Below, piece by piece: positions 46,601 through 55,341 of a DNA stretch of 64,000 nt. The stretch is taken from assembly GCF_019059575.1 (NCBI RefSeq), contig NW_024882869.1, positions 117,389-181,388 of the forward strand. The letters are read 5' to 3'. Numbering within the stretch: the first letter of the stretch is position 1; each line of letters begins with the position of its first letter. Source of the DNA: Amphibalanus amphitrite (taxonomy: Eukaryota > Arthropoda > Thecostraca > Balanomorpha > Balanidae). The position numbers and the translations under genes are program-made. The notes under the pieces were generated by a model. It had not been told where the DNA came from and did no database searches. It worked only from the letters and a program-made list of their open reading frames with translations.

Positions 46601-48842
46601 CAAGGCAAGCGTCGGCAAAATAGTCTAGAAAGTTACATTGAAATACTGTACTCTACGCTTCCAAGAAAGATATCACATATTTGCCGACAAGACACAAACC
46701 ATCCAAAACTTGGAGTGATTTGCGATTGATCTGTTGCCTGTTGGGTTTGACCCTGTTGACATAAAACCAGCAGTACCTACATATATTCATTATCCATGAT
46801 CGCCAGCAGAACGGTTTGACGATTACGAGCATAATCCTTTACCGGTTTAAAAGGTTACACAATTCGAGTTACCATACATGCAACACTTCCTTCTTATTTC
46901 TAATTGAGTTTACCAGTGACGATTAAAATAATGGATATATGTTTCATTGAATGGCGAGCGCGACCGGTAGCCTAGTGCCTACTCACATCTCTGCCGCCGC
47001 AGTAGAGCTGGTTGTCGTCGTAGTTGATCGGCGACTTGTAGCCGAACCTCCAGAGGGATGAGCGTGCGGGCGGCCGCAGCAACCGACCGTGGCCGTCCAC
47101 CCAGCTCAGCTGTGGCGTGGGTAAAGGTCAGGTCAGGCCAGGTCATAACACAACAACCGACCATGGCCGTCCACCCAGCTCAGCTGTGACACAGGTAAAG
47201 GTCAGGTCAGGTCAGGTCATCACACAGCAGCCGACCGTGGCCGTCCACCCAGCTCAGCTGTGACGTGGATAAAGGTCAGGTCAGGTCAGGTCATAAGCAG
47301 CAGCCGGCCGTGGCCGTTCCCCCAGCTCAGCTGTGATGTGGGCAGAGGTCAGGTCAGGTCAGGTCAGGTCAGGTCATAACACAGTGGCCGACCGTGATCG
47401 TGTTCATCTATCCATCTCCAATGTCACATGGGCAAAGGTCAAATCAAAACAGGCATCTTATCGTAAAGATATTACAGAGATTGGTGGATACTGGATATGT
47501 TCATTGTGACATGCCCAAAACTATTGATCAATGATCACACTTTTAAGATGTATCTTAAAGTAAATCAATTAACTGAAAACGTTTAACTTACCAGCAAAAA
47601 GAAGAATATAACGTGACCGATTTGTATCGCCTGTGAAAGGAAAAGTTTCACAACAGGTTAACTAAATTTCAACTTCAAGTCAACAAACTGCTCTAATAAC
47701 TCACTTCCTCTATGCAACATATTTTCAAATTGCGAGCAATTGTCATAAGCATAAGACAGCAACAGGTTCAAATTAAGAATGTCATGATATAAGCAAAGTA
47801 GCGAAGACTGCAACTCAATGCCAATCAATATCACATGCTAACATGGCTAGTTATAAGCGTAGGGGAAGTTGGGGCAATGCCGGAGTTGGGGCAAAGCCGA
47901 AATTCGAGATATTTCGAAAACCGTAAGACATGGATGCCACCTGTCAGTGATGCTCTGAAGCTTAAGTGACTACAATTATCGCATGTTTGTTACGAGTCGT
48001 CATTCGGAATACTTCGACTGTGAGGGCGCCAAGAGCGTTTTCAAGGTACGTTTCCCTTGTACTACATGCGCCTTTGAAGCTGCATTTCTTACTCATTATG
48101 CTACCGTTTGTCTGGCCAATTCGGTCAAGTAATCTTTAGCATGTCTTTGCATAAGTGTGCTGCCTATTTGAAATTTATACAGCACGTTGAAAAGTTATGG
48201 GCCTGCAAATGAAAGTATGGCAGGCTGGGGTAATGCCGAAAACGTGCGATTACGCACGTGTTAAAAGCACGCTACGTGGACTTCACTGCTGTAGAATAGC
48301 AACGCGTATTTTTAGTCACACAAATAACACTTTCAACCGACACAACGGCCTGTTACCTATAAGGAATGATTTACCTGGCATGTTCTTATTATATCACACA
48401 ATTATAACTTCCAGTGTGCACCGCGTCCTCAAGCTCTTAAAACGCGTGTCAGCTTTGATCAATTCTGGATAAAGTTTGAGATAAAATGGCAAAACATCAA
48501 TGTCGGCATTCCCCGTAGATCATTTCTCCCATTTTCGGCTTTCCCCGCAGTCCGGGGCAACGCCGAAAAAGTCACTTCTTTGATATTTTTAGTTTGTGCG
48601 CTTAACGGTATGCGAATTCATCAAATGCGCCTGGTATGTTTGAAAGGCAAAAGACTGGCCTCTCGAATGACGCCAACAAGAATAGCTTATGTTGTCTACC
48701 TTGCGTGCTACGGGCGTCAGAAAAAAAGTCTTCGGCGTTCCCCCAACTTCCCCTACATCTTCGGCTGTCAATGACCGTTCATGCGTGACATGGTTGAGTG
48801 GGTGGGATGGGGATGGGGTCGAGGTGGAGGACTACTCACCAT
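39494..48842 (-). CDS. AA15-type lytic polysaccharide monooxygenase (chitin/cellulose-active), secreted
   Basis: Eight coding exons on the minus strand join in phase: 48842-48840 (only the ATG), 47630-47592, 47109-46987, 46500-46372, 46089-45980, 45718-45598, 40214-40081 and 39890-39494. They encode 351 residues. AA15 enzymes are copper-dependent and oxidatively cleave chitin or cellulose; arthropods use them in cuticle remodelling or digestion. A 20-residue signal peptide (core VIFFFLLLSWV) precedes His21, which becomes the N-terminal His of the copper brace (H-G-R-L-L). The second brace ligand is His110 in T-A-N-H-K-G. Family blocks follow: PPARSSLWRFGY, INYDDNQLYCGG, GRCGICGDPYD, CTxCxxCV-like LTCQHCVFQ, HAGNSWGQC and GCGPQEEFYGC. 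Phe202/Tyr203 are candidates for the axial position. A Pro-Arg-rich linker (RPVRPVRPARPEVRP type) leads to a C-terminal Cys motif (DAWCQLNCNHSPRYCPPEIC). Intron 6 (5.4 kb) holds a satellite and a Penelope-like insertion; intron 1 holds an 892-bp MITE. Confidence 0.93.
40597..40682. repeat. (CTCC)n/(CT)n microsatellite
   Basis: CTCC units run into a CT run of more than twenty dinucleotides. It lies in intron territory just upstream of a monooxygenase exon. Confidence 0.95.
41350..43104. repeat. Satellite with ~376-bp units, each a dimer of related halves
   Basis: Three close units start at about 41976, 42354 and 42731, with a more diverged unit at 41350-41708. Each unit has two related halves: one carries GTTTTTGAATATTTTCATACCG and AAAAACAGTGGGTTCTCGAG, the other GATTTTGAATATTTTCACGC and AAACATGGGTTCTCGAG. 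The array resumes at 44201-44480 after a Penelope-like insertion. The ~110-codon open frames are periodic by-products. Confidence 0.88.
41709..41974. mobile_element. 266-bp MITE with TTA target duplication (PIF/Harbinger-like)
   Basis: The inverted ends AGGCCTGGCTACACTATGCG are flanked by TTA on both sides. It sits at the junction of two satellite units, and other units show the uninterrupted junction with a single TTA (GGTGTTATGATG). The right half contains CTAGAACGATAT and repeated ACGCAAAA, the inverse of the left. Confidence 0.8.
43194..43592 (+). CDS. GIY-YIG endonuclease domain of a Penelope-like element (fragment)
   Basis: This 132-codon frame represents only the C-terminal endonuclease of a Penelope polyprotein; the reverse transcriptase is missing through 5' truncation. 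Residues about 17-50 read VVYKIVCNMCQDK, then IYIGETKRRIRERFHEHL: the domain's first Tyr strand, the Y-I-G strand, the catalytic Arg region and the conserved His. LGDHVARTHPT and KIAESIEIRNQRPHLNTQ follow, as in related elements. The tail is Pro-rich. The first ~10 codons lie within the terminal repeat, so the ATG is probably incidental. The domain nicks target DNA during retrotransposition; this copy is immobile on its own. Confidence 0.88.
   Translation: MLQIDIIETKLINKNVVYKIVCNMCQDKTSIYIGETKRRIRERFHEHLRDAKNQTKDTPLGDHVARTHPTSIVGPESFSVSIEKVCKDVPNLKIAESIEIRNQRPHLNTQTSSWPLLNPPPYTPPVAPVAPA
43640..43920. repeat. Tandem ATTATGTATGTATCTATT-type microsatellite within the Penelope-like element
   Basis: A ~80-base block starting GTGTATGAGAACAATGGACA is duplicated (43640 and 43720). 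TATGTATCCATCTAT units follow. Confidence 0.8.
44481..45597. other. Remainder of monooxygenase intron 6 proximal to exon 6
   Basis: No gene. It ends in a short tandem array (45440-45600) of CCTGCTGACCTGGAACTCTC units that continues into the intron side of the exon 6 donor. Confidence 0.45.
46190..46420. repeat. 70-bp tandem repeat containing the 3' end and donor site of monooxygenase exon 4
   Basis: Three copies spaced 70 bases apart (starting about 46229, 46299 and 46369) share CACCTGYTGYTCGAGGTACC and GATGTACCCGCGGTACACC. On the minus strand each encodes V-Y-R-G-Y-I-T-E-R-Y-L-E-Q-Q followed by a GT donor. Only the copy at 46369-46414 is continuous with the exon. Confidence 0.9.
47084..47400. 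repeat. ~73-bp tandem repeat containing the acceptor and first codons of monooxygenase exon 3
   Basis: Four copies plus a fragment (near 47086, 47159, 47233, 47305 and 47389) share CGTGGCCGTCCACCCAGCTC and AGCTGTG, then a variable number of GGTCA pentamers. On the minus strand each copy gives an AG acceptor followed by codons for L-S-W-V-D-G-H-G-R, the cleavage site and first copper ligand. Confidence 0.9.
47862..48753. mobile_element. 892-bp TA-flanked MITE, copy B
   Basis: The ends are GGGGAAGTTGGGG, with TA at 47860-47861 and 48754-48755. It is nearly identical to the inverse of 28218-29109. It lies in intron 1 of the monooxygenase gene, between the exon carrying only the ATG and the signal-peptide exon. 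Confidence 0.88.
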
Positions 48843-50905
48843 TTTTCTGTGTTTGTAACACCACTCGTTTCTCCCCTCACTCTCCCCGGTGATCGTGAGT
48901 TCGGGTGGGTCCGGCGGCTCCTGGCAGACTGACCGGCGTCTCGACACTGGCGGCGCTCCTATGTGTCGCACTGCCCTACCACATCGCCCTCTAATCGCGG
49001 CCGGTCTGTTTATGAACTGAATCACGGCCGTCGCCCAGCCTTCCGGTCGTTTCACGGTCCTCTGTTACCGTCCGGGAGCAGACTCTGGCCACCAATCGCA
49101 GCTGACCAATCACAGCTTCCCTGGACGCTGATTGGTCCCTCCCCTCCCCCACCGCTGGAGCGGGGACGCTGAGAGGACGGAAGACAGCACGTGCCGAGAG
49201 TATGCGTGGGTGACAAAGTTCACACGCCCTCGGGGGTAGGGTTTGCCAAACCACGGGAAACACGGGCATGATTTAGTGGAAACTGAAAGCCTATGTTTCT
49301 AAAACTTTATTCCGCCGCACGCATCAACGTTCTCCTCAAATCTATGCATAAAATGATAAATAGTTGTCTAGAAGCCATGATTGGATTGCGGATAGTATCG
49401 AAGCTTCAGTAGTTCAGTTTACGCTTGTACAATGCGACAAGACGAAAATTAAGAAGCAGTTTATCAATTTGTGAGAACTTTGGCTAAATGCCGGGATTGT
49501 CTGCATCCGGGTCAGATCATAAAAATGATATGCCTATAGAAGTGAGCATCGGCTAGATAATCATGACTTTTGACACCTGAATGCCTGATGTCTTTTACTT
49601 TGATTTTCCCTGCTACATAAATGACATTCAAAGAATTGTAAAATGAGAAAAATATAATCAGAGTGTGAATAACTTTCTAAGCCAGTCATTTTCCTGGCAA
49701 GCATGGTCAAGGTTAGGCTGGGCTCCTCGTTTTCATCTGCTCCCAAACTACTATTTTTCCGATCGTACGGCAAAATATATAGACTAAACCCTGCTGTGAG
49801 GGTTGATGAGGGCAATACCTACTGTCGCTGCCTTTGGCACCTGGAACTATAGGGCAAGGTCATCCCCACATTCCAAGTTTTTGCCGCTCGCAGTAAATTC
49901 GCGAGCCTATTGTAGCGCTGAGACAGGTTAGAGCTGGGCCAGGCTGACTCCCAAATAAACCTGGATCGTGTGAATGAGTTACCCAGCATGAAGATCGCCA
50001 GGACGCAGCTGTAAGTATCTTATCGCCAGAGCGTAGCTATAGGTACCCGTCAGGGGAGTATAATAACATACCTATTACCTATAGGCACCTCGACGCAGTT
50101 GAAACGTTTCAACCAAACGTTATTCTTTTTCTCATCGAGATGCGTAATTCGGGGTAGGTATCTCATCGTCTTAGTATACACATTCTGAACTTATATCGTG
50201 CTGGCCGATTCGTTACTTCTGACTCCGACTCCACTACGGCTCACAGCTGGCCGGAAGTGAATCACTTCCGGTGTCGCTCCATGGTTCCGGTCCTGTCAAA
50301 GCAGCCATGTGACTATGACTCTGATACGATAAATCGCGGTGGTTCATAGCGGTAACGGTCGGGAGGCATTTTCAGCACAAACCGCGCGTTTTTAGACACG
50401 TGACCTAGTCATAGCTATAGCCATGACCTGTCATAGATGACTTGTCGCGCGTCGCATACCTATAGCGCCCTGCTATTCCGGGGGCGGGGGAGGTAGGTGT
50501 ATCAGTGTGTACTATGGTCATGACGCGTTCAATCATTGTGACGTCATTAGGAAGCCGTTACAGAACGTGACTTGGAAAGTGGAAACCTAATGAAGATAGT
50601 GATAGGCATAATGTTTAACTTGTGACTGTTGGCTGTGATTACCTAAAGTTCCACGAACTAGAGGATAAGGCTGATTGCGTCGTGTATTACCTATGCGGTG
50701 ACAGTGGGGTCTCTCAGAAGTAGGGATGAAGGGCAGTGACATCAATGCCATACACCGGCAGCTAAGAAACAAATGCGATTTTATCCTATAATTGCCACAT
50801 CAAATGCGACAAAGAAGGCCCGCTAAATGAAATTGTTTAAATCACCCTCGAGTTAAAAAAAAAATTGCAGCGTTGAACGAAATCCCTGTTTGGTTCATAA
50901 GTGAA
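48843..50905. other. Monooxygenase promoter/leader side and intergenic sequence
   Basis: On the minus strand the leader of the monooxygenase gene begins just above 48842; CpG-rich sequence extends to about 49200. Duplicated CAATCGCAGCTGACC/CAATCACAGCTTCC motifs occur near 49093-49120. Beyond that nothing is recognised up to the BEL LTR. Confidence 0.4.
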
Positions 50906-52396
50906 TGGTTTCGTGATAATGTAGTCTCGCGTTGTGTATATTTAGTCATTTAACTCAGTCATTGATCTTACGGTAGTACCTAGGTCTCACCAATCTTAAA
51001 TCAATCATGAATCATGAATGCAAATCAGATCTTAGCTTTATATTCTTCGGTTCTTTGATTCACACTTAACCCGCGCCCCACTGGGGTCTGTGTATAACAC
51101 GCCCTACTGGGGGGGGGGGGGGGGGCTATTCATAGCCCCCCCCCTCCTAACTCCGAAACTACTGGGCCGATCGTCAAAATTCAAACGGCGTCTGATAGCC
51201 CCGGAAAAACTGTCGAGCGAAACCTAATTTCATTGACCTCGAGGTCACCGATGACGTCACAGGTCAGGTCAAAGTAAAAATTATTAGCACTTTGGCTTGT
51301 TCACATTTTGGGCTCTGGCCGCCGTCTTACAAGTCAGATCAGGCTCATTTTTGGTTTCCACACTCGTGAACAGATGCTCTAGATACCTTGAGGGTACCAA
51401 ACTTGTACTTTGATTTTCAGGTCAGGGTCAGGTCAACACAGGTCACGAAAATATTATATCATGCGTCGGTCACGTGACACATGTTTTATGGTCCATTTAG
51501 GCAATAGATTTCGAATTTGATGTCGTCTGTGTCATTCAAGGTCATTTTGAGTCGAAATTAGCTTAGGTCAGGTCACTTTCAGGTCAAAAAAGGTCAAATT
51601 TTGAAGTTGAAATTTTTCAACAAAAAAGGTGTCTATTGGATGCAGTTTGAGCTCAGGAACACGATGGTGCCATTTATATTGGTGTACGATGCCAAATACG
51701 TACTGAAAAATTGATTTGAAAAATTAATAATTGTGAATTTTTTGCAATAATGCGTATAACTTGGCCATTTTTGAAGATATTTAGCTAAAACTTGCTAGAG
51801 TTAGTCATAATCATGCGTTCTGTCACATATATTCCGGTTTTTTTCGAAAAATCAAAAACTTTTTGAAAAAAATATAAAAATATAAATTTTAAATATTATT
51901 ATATAAAATTTTCGAATTTTTCAAAATTTTGAAAATCCGAGATAGCAGTTTGATAGCGCGGTCAATTCTGAGTTCTTTCATGCAACGAAATTGGATCTAG
52001 CTTAAAAACTGAGCTCTTGGGAGCGATTGCCGTGGTTCAATGTTTTGCGTCGAAATCGGACGAACATGACGTCACTCTGACGTCATTTCCGGCCGACCTA
52101 TGGTAGCTACGAAGTTCAAATTTTGACACAAGGTGTCAAATTGATGCAGCCGAAGGTACTGAAAGTTTGGCGTCGATTCGTCAAGCGGTTTGGAAGTTAT
52201 TGCAGAAAAACGGGAGGGGGGGCTATAAATAGCCCCCCCCCCCCAGTGGGGCGCGGGTTAATTCACAACATTTCATTGCCAAGTTCCCCCATTCCTCTTC
52301 ATCTTCGACTTCGCCTCATTTTTGACTTAAGTCTTTTTTCTTGCGGAGGACGGCTCGCGCTATAGAGGCAAGAGAACCGCTAAATGCTCGTAAACA
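50906..52396 (-). repeat. 3' LTR of the BEL/Pao element (with TTAA insertion)
   Basis: It matches 59563-60280 outside the insertions, e.g. AGTCATTTAACTCAGTCATT and TTGCGGAGGACGGCTCGCGC. The LTR proper is about 300 bp. Confidence 0.92.
51070..52257. mobile_element. 1,188-bp TTAA-flanked G-run/palindrome-ended element inside an LTR
   Basis: Exact TTAA duplications (51066-51069 and 52258-52261) and 17-bp perfect ends CCCGCGCCCCACTGGGG. Each end is followed by a G-run, a GCTATTCATAGC or GCTATAAATAGC core and a C-run. The other LTR has the uninterrupted site with one TTAA (60142-60145), which proves the borders. The interior has GGTCA clusters (51236-51270, 51418-51445, 51565-51595) and no open frame of note. 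Confidence 0.93.
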
Positions 52397-52410
52397 TTCT
52401 CCCCCACCTT
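52397..52410 (-). promoter_or_regulatory. Polypurine tract of the BEL/Pao element
   Basis: Read on the minus strand, AAGGTGGGGGAGAA immediately precedes the 3' LTR, where plus-strand DNA synthesis would be primed. Confidence 0.8.
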
Positions 52411-52548
52411 GACCTTCTGCACCATGAAGGTCAATATACACAATGAATAGGCACAGTTGCAACTTGCAAGTTCACTCGATCACACCGCATTGCAGTTCGA
52501 TAGTGTCGACGCCACAGTATGTTTAAGCCGTCCGTTTCACGGGCAGCC

Positions 52549-55341
52549 TTACGCCGGGGCAGATTCTAGATGCACCAGCTTCACCACGGGTCTGGTGTAG
52601 ACCTTCCCTTTGCATTGGACATCTACCACCCTCACATGTCCATCAGCTCCAGGGTGCACCTTGATCACTCTGGCCAGCGGCCACTGACCCCTGGTGACCG
52701 ATGACTCTGCCATCAGTACCACGTCCCCTACTGCCAGGTCTTCATGGGACGTCCTCCACTTTGTACGAGCTTGTAGCGAAAGCACATATTCTCGCTGCCA
52801 TCTTTTCCAAAACGCTGCGACCAACTGTTGAACCAGGCGCCACCTCTTCAAGTGATCTCTCGCGCCCTCGAGCCCGGCATCCGCTTGCAGCTGAATATGT
52901 CCCACCAAGAAGTGTGCAGGAGTCAGAGGCGGCTGATCAGTCGGGTCGGCTGACAGCGGAGTCAGCGGACGCGAGTTCAGAAGAGCCTCAGCGCGACTTA
53001 AGGCGGACTGTAGCTCTTCATCGGTGATGCTTGTGGTCCGCAGAGTGCTGTACATAGCACGTTTCACGGACTTGATGAGGGATTCATAAACTCCTCCAAA
53101 ATGAGGCGCAGCGGGAGGGTTGAAGTGCCAGCGGATACCTCTCGTGACTCCTTGCTTGTGGATTTTACGCCTGTCCAGAGCATCTGACGTTTTCTTCAGC
53201 TCTTTTTCGGCACTGACAAAGTTCCGGCCATTGTCACTCCAGATGTCCTCAGGAACACCCCTTCTTGAGGTGAATCTGTCCAAGGTGCACAAAAACGAGT
53301 CGGTGTCTAAAACATACGCCATTTCCAGGTGCACTGCTCTAGTTTGAAAACAGGTGAAAAGACAGATGTATCGCTTTGTCTTCACTCTTCCTCTTTCGTT
53401 TTTTGTTTCCACTGGCCCAGCGAAGTCTACACCGCAGTGGGAAAATGCTCTGTACGTCGGCTTCAGCTGCTCTTTCTTCATCGGGGCCATTATTTGCGCT
53501 CCAGTCTTCTCGCGCCTTCGTTTGCACTCAGGACACGTCCGAATGCATCTCTTGATTTCTTCTCTTGCGCTGACCAACCAAAATGTCTGCCTCAGCTCGG
53601 CCAAATTGTGTTCTACCCCGAGCTCGTGGTCGAACTTATCGTGGATATGTCGCACGATGAGCGCAGACACTGCATGCCTCTTCGGGAGAACGTAGGGATG
53701 TCTTGTGTTGTACGGTAGATCTGCATGGCCTATTCTGCCTCCCACTCGTATGAGACCATTTTCGTCTATGAACGGGTTCAATCTTTGTAGGCGGCTTTCT
53801 TTTCCTCTTCCATCTCGCCGCTTCTTAGCGCGCCCTTGCGTGGTTTCTTCGTTCCTGTGGATTTCGAGCCAGCGACGTTCATCCTCGAAAGCATCTGTCT
53901 GTGCTAAACGCACCCAAAATACTTCAGCTGCGGTCACTTCTTCAACAGTCAGCTCGAACGTGCTGGAAAGGCTGCTTTGTCCTCCACGTTTTCTGTTGTT
54001 CTTCTTCGGCCTGCACTGTTTTTCTGCTTCGAACTTGTGCCGATCCTTTCCTTTTTTCACCCTTTCTCTCAGAATTTGAATGAATCTTTGGATCCATGCT
54101 GTCACTCTGACCAGTCTTGTCCAGCTGGAATATCGTTCTGGGCGCAATCGATCCAGCGAGCCTGGTATTGAGCTGCTTGAGGCGAGCGTCTTTTGCTGCT
54201 GACGCTCAGAACAGAACTCAGAACTATCGAAGTCCATTCTCGCGAGGACTGGCTGGGGCGGCCAGTCTCCAGTGATAAGGAAGGCCGGGCCCTCCCACCA
54301 CACTGCTTCGGACATCAGCACGTCCGCTGTGCACCCTCTGGATGCCAGGTCAGCAGGATTGGATGCTCCAGGCACGTGTCGCCACTGGGACGCATCCGTG
54401 TCGCTCCGGATCTCAGCAATACGGTTCGCCACGAAAGTCTTAAACCTTCTGGTTTCGTTGCTTATCCAGCACAGGACGTCCGTTGAGTCGGTCCAAAAGG
54501 TGACGTTCTACAGAGGTATCTCCAGAGCTTTACATGTCTTTTTAGCCAGCCGAAGGCCCATAACCGCGCCAATCAGCTCAAGTCGAGGAATGGTTTGCGT
54601 TTTCTTCCGCGGAGCTACCCTTGCTTTTGCCATGACAAGTCTGGAAATAATCTGGTTCTTCGTCGTCGTGACCATGTAACACACAGCTCCATAGGCTTTC
54701 TCTGAAGCATCCGTGAAGACGTGAAGTCGACTTTCTTTCACCGGACTACCGGGTCCAGCGTCGTGCAAACATCTTGGCATGCACGCCAGACTGAGGTGCA
54801 CGAGGTTTTTACACCAGTTCATCCACTGACGCCGTATTGTACCGGTGATCTCTTCATCCCACGTCAGCTTCAGATCCCATGTTGACTGAAAAAGAATCTT
54901 TGCGACTATGACAAATGGCACCAAAAATCCTAGGGGATCGAAAACTGAGGCGAGCTTCTTCAGACATGATCGTTTGGAGCACGTCTGGTTCGGTTGTGTA
55001 TCGTCCGCTACAGTGACGGAGAACACATCTGACTCAGCATTCCACACAACACCCAGCGTCTTGACGCTAGGTAGCTCGTCCTGTTGGAGGTGTACGTGGG
55101 CACCAGGTGCTCTCTGGTCCTCTGGGATGGCTTTGAGTACGGACTTGCTATTTGTCAGCCACTTTCTCATCGTCATTCCGGCACCTTGCATGAGTTCATT
55201 GAGTTCGCGCTGCGATTCCAAAGCGATATCTTCGTCTGTAAATGACGCCAATGCATCATCCATATATACGTTGTCCAAGATCACTCGGGAGGCGATCGGG
55301 TACTGTTCTTCATTTTTCTTGGCGTGCTCTCTCATGCACAC
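52549..55341 (-). pseudogene. BEL/Pao pol, second part: RT C-terminus, RNase H, integrase, with an in-frame stop
   Basis: A single reading frame runs from 55341 to 52549 but is interrupted by a TAG at 54508-54510. The upper part (55341-54511) has the reverse transcriptase Y-M-D-D box and the Pao-type RNase H start (FTDASEKAYGAVCY). The lower part (54507-52549) completes RNase H (WTDST) and carries integrase: an HHCC zinc-binding region (H-x-H...CIRTCPECK), the three catalytic acidic residues (VDFAGP, SDNGRNF, GGVYESLIKSVK) and the C-terminal DUF5641-type domain ending near VKLVHLE. The 5' side is cut at about 55341 by a ~1.55-kb insertion. The stop and the insertion make this copy non-functional unless rescued. 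Confidence 0.92.

Noticed and set aside
47084-47400. CRISPR-like spaced repeats
   Set aside because: Spacers are the same GGTCA runs rather than unique sequences, and the host is eukaryotic; it is a minisatellite.
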